Shown here: one piece after another, positions 54,195 to 62,796 of the stretch
Layout: each line of letters starts with the position of its first letter
Position numbering within the stretch: position 1 is the first letter of the stretch
Assembly (NCBI RefSeq): GCF_051401765.1
Contig: NW_027480532.1
Coordinates: 1,302,001-1,366,000, forward strand
Reading direction: 5' to 3'
Source of the DNA: Calliopsis andreniformis
Taxonomy: Eukaryota > Arthropoda > Insecta > Hymenoptera > Andrenidae
Length of the DNA stretch: 64,000 nt
Program-made: the position numbers and the translations under genes
Notes under the pieces: model-generated
Database searches by the model: none
What the model was told of the DNA's origin: nothing
The model's input: only the letters and a program-made list of their open reading frames with translations

Positions 54195-56578
54195 CTCAAT
54201 CCTCAGCCTCATCCTCAATCCTCAATCCTCAACCCTCAATCCTCAATCTTCAATACTCGATACTCAATCTTCAATCTCAATCCTCAGTCCTCAAACCTCA
54301 ATTCTGAGTCCTCAGTCCTGAATCCTCAATCTTCGGCCCTCAGTCCTCAACAATCAGTTGTCAATCCTCAATCCTCAATAGAATATCCTCAATCCACAGT
54401 TTTCAACACTCAATACTCAATCAGCAATCTTCAAACCTCTATCCACAAACATCAATTCTCATCACTCAACCCTCAACACTCAGTCCTCAATGTTCAAGCC
54501 TCAATCCTCAATCCTCAATCCTCATTCGTCAATCTTCAATCCTCAATACTCAATCTTCGATCCTCAATCCTCAATCCTCAATACTCAATCCTCAATCCTC
54601 ATTCGTCAATCTTCAATCCTCAATACTCAATCTTCGATCCTCAATCCTCAATCCTCAATACTCAATACTCAATCCTCAATTTTCTATCCTCATTCTTCAA
54701 TCCTCAATACCAATACTCAATCTTCAATCTCCAATCCTCAATCCTCAATCCTCAATCCTCATTCTTCAATCCTCAATACCCAATCCTCAATCTTCAATCC
54801 TCAATCCTCAATCCTCAATCCTCAATCCTCAATCCTCAATCCTCAATTTTCAATCCTCATTCTTCAATCCTCAATACCCAATATTCAATCTTCAATCTTC
54901 AATCCTCAATCCTCAATCCTCAATTCTCAATCCCCTATCCCCAGTCCTCAGTCCTCAAACCTCAATCCTCAACCCTCAGCCCTCATTGTCAATCCTCAAT
55001 CTTCAATCCTCAATCCTCAATCTTCAATGCTCAATACTCAATCTTCAGTCTTCAATCTTCAATCCTCAATCCTCAGTCCTCAATACTCAATCTTCGACCC
55101 TGGATCCTCAATCCTCAATCCTCAATCCTCAATCCTCGATCCTCAATCTTCAATCCTCAGTCCCATATCCTCAATCTTCAATCCTCAATCCTCAGCCCTC
55201 AATCTTCAATCCTCATTACTCAATCTTCAATCCTCAATTCTCAATCCTCAATCCTCAGTCCTCAGTCCTCAAACCTCAATCCTCAACCCTCATCCTCATC
55301 CACAATCCTCAATCCTCAATCTTCAATCCTCAATCCTCAGTCCTCAATACTCAATCTTCAATCATCGATCCTCAACCCTCAATCCTCAATCTCAATCTCG
55401 ATCCTCAATCTTCAATCCTCAATCCTCAATCCTCAATCCTCAATTCTCAATCCTCAATCTTGAGTCCTCAGTCCTCAAACCTCAATCCTCAACCCTCATC
55501 CCTCATCCACAATCCTCAATCCTCAATCTTCAATCCTCAATCCTCAGTCCTCAGTACCCAATCCTCAATCTTCAATCCTCAATCCTCAACCCACAATTCT
55601 CAATCCTCAATCCTCAATCCTCAGACCTCAAACATCAATACACAACCCTCAGACCTTGTCCTCAATCCACAATCCTCAATCTTCAATCCTCAATCCTCGA
55701 TCCTCAATCCTCAATCTTCAATCCTCAATTTTCAATCTCATTCCTCAGTCCTCAATACCCTATACTCAATCTTCAATCTTCAATCCTCAATCCTCAATCC
55801 TCAATTCTCAATCCTCTATCACCAGTCCTCAGTCCTCAAACCTCAATCCTCAACACTCAGCCCTCATCGTCAATCCTCAATCTTCAATCCTCAATCCTCA
55901 ATCTTCAATGCTCAATACTCAATCTTCAGTTCTCAATCTTCAATCCTGAATCCTCAGTCCTCAATACTCAATCTTCAATCCTGGATCCTCAATCCTCAAT
56001 CCTCAATCCTCAATCCTCGATCCTCTATCTTCAATCCTCAGTCCCAAATCCTCAATCTTCAATCCTCAATCCTCAGCCCTCAATGTTCAATCCTCATTAC
56101 TCAATCTTCAATCCTCAATTCTCAATCCTCAATCCTCAATCCTCATTCTTCAATCCTCAATACACAATCCTCAATCCTCAATCCTCAATCCTCAATCCTC
56201 AATTCTCAATCCGCAATCCTCAATCCTCAGACCTCAAACATCAATACTCAACCCTCAGTCCTCGTCCTCAATCCACAAACCTCAATCCTCAATCCTCAGT
56301 CTCAATCCTCAATCCTCAATCTTCAATCCTCGATCCTCAATCTTCAATCCTCAGTCCCAAATCCTCAATCTTCAATCCTCAATCCTCAGCCTTCAATCTT
56401 CAATCCTCATTACTCAATCTTCAATCCTCAATCTCAATCCTCAGTCCTCAATCCTCAATTCTCAATCCTCAATCCTCAGTCCTCAGTCCTCAAACCTCAA
56501 TCCTCAACCCTCAGACCTCATCCTCTATCCTCAATCCTCAACCCTCAATCCTCGATACTCAATATTCAATACTCAATA
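54195..56578 (+). repeat. Segmental duplication 5, right copy
   Basis: Partner of 31,930-34,335. After 34,335/56,578 the two copies separate: the left continues with CAGTCC and a degenerate type F landmark, the right with the lead-in to type E. A 14-bp (two-heptamer) loss lies near 56,548. Confidence 0.8.
54338..54484 (+). repeat. Landmark type C4 (core 54,380)
   Basis: C4 with GTTCAAG downstream, not the GTTGAAG of the four copies to its right. It is 994 bp after E; the undamaged E-to-C distance is 999, and five one-base deletions lie between. Confidence 0.86.
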
Positions 56579-56807
56579 CTCAATCCTCAATCCTCAATCC
56601 TCAATCCTCAATCCTCATTCTTCAATCCTCAATACACAATCCTCAATCTTCAATCCTCAATCCTCAACCCTCAGCCCTCATCCTCAATCCTCAATCCTCA
56701 ACCCTCAATACTCAATCTTCAATACTCGATACTCAGTCTTCTATCCTCAATCCTCAGATCTCAAACCTCAATTCTGAATCCTCAGCCCTGAATCCTCAAT
56801 CTTCGGC

Positions 56808-56953
56808 CCTCAGTCCACAACAATCAGTAGTGAATCCTCAATCCTCAATAGAATATCCTCAACTCACAGTTTTCAATACTCAATACTCAATCTGCAGTCT
56901 TCAAACCTCTATCCACAAACATCAATCTCATCACTCAACCCTCAACACTCAGT
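56808..56953 (+). repeat. Landmark type E (core 56,850)
   Basis: Type E with one T missing in CATCAATCTCATC (near 56,926). It is followed by GTTCGATTATC, as at 59,969. Confidence 0.86.
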
Positions 56954-57802
56954 CCTCAATGTTCGATTATCAATCCTCAATCCTCAATCCTCAATCGTTA
57001 ATCTTCAATCCCAATACTCAATCTGCAATCCTCAATCCTCAATCCTCAATCCTCAATCCTCATTCTTCAATCCTCAATACCAAATCCTCAATCTTCAATC
57101 CTCAATCCTCAATCCTAATTCTCAATCCTCAATCCTCGATCCTCAGACCTTAAACATCAATACTCAACCCTCAGTCCTCGTCCTCAATCCACAACCCTCA
57201 ATCCTCAATCCTCAATCTTCAATCATCAATATACAATCTTCAGTCCTCAAGCCTCAATACTCAATCCTCAATCCTCAATCCTCAATGTTCAATCCGCTAT
57301 ACCCAATCCTCAATGTTCGGTCCTCAATCCTCAATCCTCAATCTCAATCCTCAATCCTCAATCCTCAATCCTCAATACTCAATCCTCAATCCTCAGTCTC
57401 CAAACATCGATCCTCAATCTTCAATCCTCAAAACTCAATCTTCAATCCTCGATCCTCAATACTCAATCCTCAATCCTCAATCCTCAATCGTCAGTCTTCA
57501 ATCCTCAATACTCAATCTTCAATCCTCAATCCTCAATCCTCAATCCTCAACCCTCATTCCTCAATCCTCATTACCCAATCCTCAATCTTCAATCCTCATT
57601 CCTCAATCCTCAATTCTCAATCCTCAATCCTCAGACCTCAGTCCTCAAACCTCAATCCTCAATCCTCAGCCCTCATCCTCAATCCTCAATCCTCAACCCT
57701 CAATCCTCAATCTTCAATACTCGATACTCAATCTTCAATCCTCAATCCTCAGTCCTCAAACCTCAATTCTGAGTCCTCAGTCCTGAATCCTCAATCTTCG
57801 GC

Positions 57803-57949
57803 CCTCAGTCCTCAACAATCAGTTGTCAATCCTCAATCCTCAATAGAATATCCTCAATCCACAGTTTTCAACACTCAATACTCAATCAGCAATCTTCAAA
57901 CCTCTATCCACAAACATCAATTCTCATCACTCAACCCTCAACACTCAGT
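57803..57949 (+). repeat. Landmark type C4 (core 57,845)
   Basis: First of four C4 copies followed by GTTGAAG (C to G). It lies 995 bp after E, which is 999 minus the four one-base deletions in between. Confidence 0.87.
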
Positions 57950-58794
57950 CCTCAATGTTGAAGCCTCAATCCTCAATCCTCAATCCTCATTCGTCAATCT
58001 TCAATCCTCAATACTCAATCTTCGATCCTCAATCCTCAATCCTCAATACTCAATCCTCAATCCTCATTCGTCAATCTTCAATCCTCAATACTCAATCTTC
58101 GATCCTCAATCCTCAATCCTCAATACTCAATACTCAATCCTCAATTTTCTATCCTCATTCTTCAATCCTCAATACCCAATACTCAATCTTCAATCTCCAA
58201 TCCTCAATCCTCAATCCTCAATCCTCATTCTTCAATCCTCAATACCCAATCCTCAATCTTCAATCCTCAATCCTCAATCCTCAATCCTCAATCCTCAATC
58301 CTCAATCCTCAATTTTCAATCCTCATTCTTCAATCCTCAATACCCAATATTCAATCTTCAATCTTCAATCCTCAATCCTCAATCCTCAATTCTCAATCCC
58401 CTATCCCCAGTCCTCAGTCCTCAAACCTCAATCCTCAACCCTCAGCCCTCATTGTCAATCCTCAATCTTCAATCCTCAATCCTCAATCTTCAATGCTCAA
58501 TACTCAATCTTCAGTCCTCAATCTTCAATCCTCAATCCTCAGTCCTCAATACTCAATCTTCGACCCTGGATCCTCAATCCTCAATCCTCAATCCTCAATC
58601 CTCGATCCTCAATCTTCAATCCTCAGTCCCATATCCTCAATCTTCAATCCTCAATCCTCAGCCCTCATCCTCAATCCTCAATCCTCAACCCTCAATCCTC
58701 AATCTTCAATACTCGATACTCAATCTTCAATCCTCAATCCTCAGTCCTCAAACCTCAATTCTGAGTCCTCAGTCCTGAATCCTCAATCTTCGGC

Positions 58795-58941
58795 CCTCAG
58801 TCCTCAACAATCAGTTGTCAATCCTCAATCCTCAATAGAATATCCTCAATCCACAGTTTTCAACACTCAATACTCAATCAGCAATCTTCAAACCTCTATC
58901 CACAAACATCAATTCTCATCACTCAACCCTCAACACTCAGT
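58795..58941 (+). repeat. Landmark type C4 (core 58,837)
   Basis: Second GTTGAAG copy, created by the 992-bp tandem duplication. Confidence 0.87.
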
Positions 58942-59926
58942 CCTCAATGTTGAAGCCTCAATCCTCAATCCTCAATCCTCATTCGTCAATCTTCAATCCT
59001 CAATACTCAATCTTCGATCCTCAATCCTCAATCCTCAATACTCAATCCTCAATCCTCATTCGTCAATCTTCAATCCTCAATACTCAATCTTCGATCCTCA
59101 ATCCTCAATCCTCAATACTCAATACTCAATCCTCAATTTTCTATCCTCATTCTTCAATCCTCAATACCCAATACTCAATCTTCAATCTCCAATCCTCAAT
59201 CCTCAATCCTCAATCCTCATTCTTCAATCCTCAATACCCAATCCTCAATCTTCAATCCTCAATCCTCAATCCTCAATCCTCAATCCTCAATCCTCAATCC
59301 TCAATTTTCAATCCTCATTCTTCAATCCTCAATACCCAATATTCAATCTTCAATCTTCAATCCTCAATCCTCAATCCTCAATTCTCAATCCACAAACCTC
59401 AATCCTCAATCCTCAGTCCTCAATCCTCAATCCTCAATCTTCAATCCTCGATCCTCAATCTTCAATCCTCAGTCCCAAATCCTCAATCTTCAATCCTCAA
59501 TCCTCAGCCTTCAATCTTCAATCCTCATTACTCAATCTTCAATCCTCAATTCTCAATCCTCAGTCCTCAATCCTCAATTCTCAATCCTCAATCCTCAGTC
59601 CTCAGTCCTCAAACCTCAATCCTCAACCCTCAGACCTCATCCTCTATCCTCAATCCTCAACCCTCAATCCTCGATACTCAATATTCAATACTCAATACTC
59701 AATCCTCAATCCTCAATCCTCAATCCTCAATCCTCATTCTTCAATCCTCAATACACAATCCTCAATCTTCAATCCTCAATCCTCAACCCTCAGCCCTCAT
59801 CCTCAATCCTCAATCCTCAACCCTCAATACTCAATCTTCAATACTCGATACTCAGTCTTCTATCCTCAATCCTCAGATCTCAAACCTCAATTCTGAATCC
59901 TCAGCCCTGAATCCTCAATCTTCGGC

Positions 59927-60073
59927 CCTCAGTCCACAACAATCAGTAGTGAATCCTCAATCCTCAATAGAATATCCTCAACTCACAGTTTTCAATACTC
60001 AATACTCAATCTGCAGTCTTCAAACCTCTATCCACAAACATCAATTCTCATCACTCAACCCTCAACACTCAGT
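59927..60073 (+). repeat. Landmark type E (core 59,969)
   Basis: The only type E copy that keeps perfect register. The distance to the next C is 999 bp and serves as the reference for the other two E-to-C intervals. Confidence 0.87.
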
Positions 60074-60925
60074 CCTCAATGTTCGATTATCAATCCTCAA
60101 TCCTCAATCCTCAATCGTTAATCTTCAATCCCCAATACTCAATCTGCAATCCTCAATCCTCAATCCTCAATCCTCAATCCTCATTCTTCAATCCTCAATA
60201 CCAAATCCTCAATCTTCAATCCTCAATCCTCAATCCTAAATTCTCAATCCTCAATCCTCGATCCTCAGACCTTAAACATCAATACTCAACCCTCAGTCCT
60301 CGTCCTCAATCCACAACCCTCAATCCTCAATCCTCAATCTTCAATCATCAATATACAATCTTCAGTCCTCAAGCCTCAATACTCAATCCTCAATCCTCAA
60401 TCCTCAATGTTCAATCCGCTATACCCAATCCTCAATGTTCGGTCCTCAATCCTCAATCCTCAATCCTCAATCCTCAATCCTCAATCCTCAATCCTCAATA
60501 CTCAATCCTCAATCCTCAGTCTCCAAACATCGATCCTCAATCTTCAATCCTCAAAACTCAATCTTCAATCCTCGATCCTCAATACTCAATCCTCAATCCT
60601 CAATCCTCAATCGTCAGTCTTCAATCCTCAATACTCAATCTTCAATCCTCAATCCTCAATCCTCAATCCTCAACCCTCATTCCTCAATCCTCATTACCCA
60701 ATCCTCAATCTTCAATCCTCATTCCTCAATCCTCAATTCTCAATCCTCAATCCTCAGACCTCAGTCCTCAAACCTCAATCCTCAATCCTCAGCCCTCATC
60801 CTCAATCCTCAATCCTCAACCCTCAATCCTCAATCTTCAATACTCGATACTCAATCTTCAATCCTCAATCCTCAGTCCTCAAACCTCAATTCTGAGTCCT
60901 CAGTCCTGAATCCTCAATCTTCGGC

Positions 60926-61072
60926 CCTCAGTCCTCAACAATCAGTTGTCAATCCTCAATCCTCAATAGAATATCCTCAATCCACAGTTTTCAACACTCA
61001 ATACTCAATCAGCAATCTTCAAACCTCTATCCACAAACATCAATTCTCATCACTCAACCCTCAACACTCAGT
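60926..61072 (+). repeat. Landmark type C4 (core 60,968)
   Basis: Third GTTGAAG copy, in the first unit of the 1724-bp tandem. Confidence 0.87.
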
Positions 61073-62649
61073 CCTCAATGTTGAAGCCTCAATCCTCAAT
61101 CCTCAATCCTCATTCGTCAATCTTCAATCCTCAATACTCAATCTTCGATCCTCAATCCTCAATCCTCAATACTCAATCCTCAATCCTCATTCGTCAATCT
61201 TCAATCCTCAATACTCAATCTTCGATCCTCAATCCTCAATCCTCAATACTCAATACTCAATCCTCAATTTTCTATCCTCATTCTTCAATCCTCAATACCC
61301 AATACTCAATCTTCAATCTCCAATCCTCAATCCTCAATCCTCAATCCTCATTCTTCAATCCTCAATACCCAATCCTCAATCTTCAATCCTCAATCCTCAA
61401 TCCTCAATCCTCAATCCTCAATCCTCAATCCTCAATTTTCAATCCTCATTCTTCAATCCTCAATACCCAATATTCAATCTTCAATCTTCAATCCTCAATC
61501 CTCAATCCTCAATTCTCAATCCCCTATCCCCAGTCCTCAGTCCTCAAACCTCAATCCTCAACCCTCAGCCCTCATTGTCAATCCTCAATCTTCAATCCTC
61601 AATCCTCAATCTTCAATGCTCAATACTCAATCTTCAGTCCTCAATCTTCAATCCTCAATCCTCAGTCCTCAATACTCAATCTTCGACCCTGGATCCTCAA
61701 TCCTCAATCCTCAATCCTCAATCCTCGATCCTCAATCTTCAATCCTCAGTCCCATATCCTCAATCTTCAATCCTCAATCCTCAGCCCTCAATCTTCAATC
61801 CTCATTACTCAATCTTCAATCCTCAATTCTCAATCCTCAATCCTCAGTCCTCAGTCCTCAAACCTCAATCCTCAACCCTCATCCCTCATCCACAATCCTC
61901 AATCCTCAATCTTCAATCCTCAATCCTCAGTCCTCAATACTCAATCTTCAATCATCGATCCTCAACCCTCAATCCTCAATCCTCAATCCTCGATCCTCAA
62001 TCTTCAATCCTCAATCCTCAATCCTCAATCCTCAATTCTCAATCCTCAATCCTGAGTCCTCAGTCCTCAAACCTCAATCCTCAACCCTCATCCCTCATCC
62101 ACAATCCTCAATCCTCAATCTTCAATCCTCAATCCTCAGTCCTCAGTACCCAATCCTCAATCTTCAATCCTCAATCCTCAATCCACAATTCTCAATCCTC
62201 AATCCTCAATCCTCAGACCTCAAACATCAATACACAACCCTCAGACCTTGTCCTCAATCCACAATCCTCAATCTTCAATCCTCAATCCTCGATCCTCAAT
62301 CCTCAATCTTCAATCCTCAATCTTCAATCCTCGATCCTCAATCTTCAATCCTCAGTCCCAAATCCTCAATCTTCAATCCTCAATCCTCAGCCTTCAATCT
62401 TCAATCCTCATTACTCAATCTTCAATCCTCAATTCTCAATCCTCAGTCCTCAATCCTCAATTCTCAATCCTCAATCCTCAGACCTCAGTCCTCAAACCTC
62501 AATCCTCAATCCTCAGCCCTCATCCTCAATCCTCAATCCTCAACCCTCAATCCTCAATCTTCAATACTCGATACTCAATCTTCAATCCTCAATCCTCAGT
62601 CCTCAAACCTCAATTCTGAGTCCTCAGTCCTGAATCCTCAATCTTCGGC

Positions 62650-62796
62650 CCTCAGTCCTCAACAATCAGTTGTCAATCCTCAATCCTCAATAGAATATCC
62701 TCAATCCACAGTTTTCAACACTCAATACTCAATCAGCAATCTTCAAACCTCTATCCACAAACATCAATTCTCATCACTCAACCCTCAACACTCAGT
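62650..62796 (+). repeat. Landmark type C4 (core 62,692)
   Basis: Fourth GTTGAAG copy, in the second, window-truncated unit of the 1724-bp tandem. It is the last landmark of the window. Confidence 0.87.

Larger units (their letters stand above)
53335..57350 (+). repeat. Register-broken array segment with 16 one-base deletions
   Basis: Compared with its sister copies this segment carries single-base deletions at about 53,620, 53,706, 53,979, 54,207, 54,276, 54,711, 55,294, 55,390, 55,397, 55,738, 56,301, 56,433, 56,926, 57,011, 57,118 and 57,342. Each shortens a homopolymer by one (AAA to AA, CCC to CC, CC to C, TT to T, CCCC to CCC). A two-base insertion lies near 53,375. The remaining array shows no comparable cluster. 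The pattern is what uncorrected long-read or single-read sequence looks like, so I regard it as probable assembly error and not biology. Confidence 0.8.
57668..59388 (+). repeat. Tandem duplication, period 992 bp
   Basis: The unit at about 57,668-58,659 is followed directly by a second, partial copy to 59,388. C landmarks at 57,845 and 58,837 and the GTTGAAG heptamer (57,956 and 58,948) are all 992 bp apart. The second copy ends where CCACAAACC replaces CCCTATCCCC. No internal difference between the two copies was noticed. Confidence 0.85.
59388..61078 (+). repeat. Near-identical copy of 56,271-57,955
   Basis: The offset is 3117 at the left edge and 3123 at the right edge. The six-base difference equals the six one-base deletions counted in the 56.3-57.35 kb copy. 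I saw no other reliable difference. This copy keeps heptamer register and so represents the correct sequence of the pair. Confidence 0.85.

Noticed and set aside
53335..57350. One-base deletions as a biologically distinct hexamer-containing repeat subtype
   Set aside because: The deletions are not shared among copies, always shorten a homopolymer, and sister copies to the left and right lack them.
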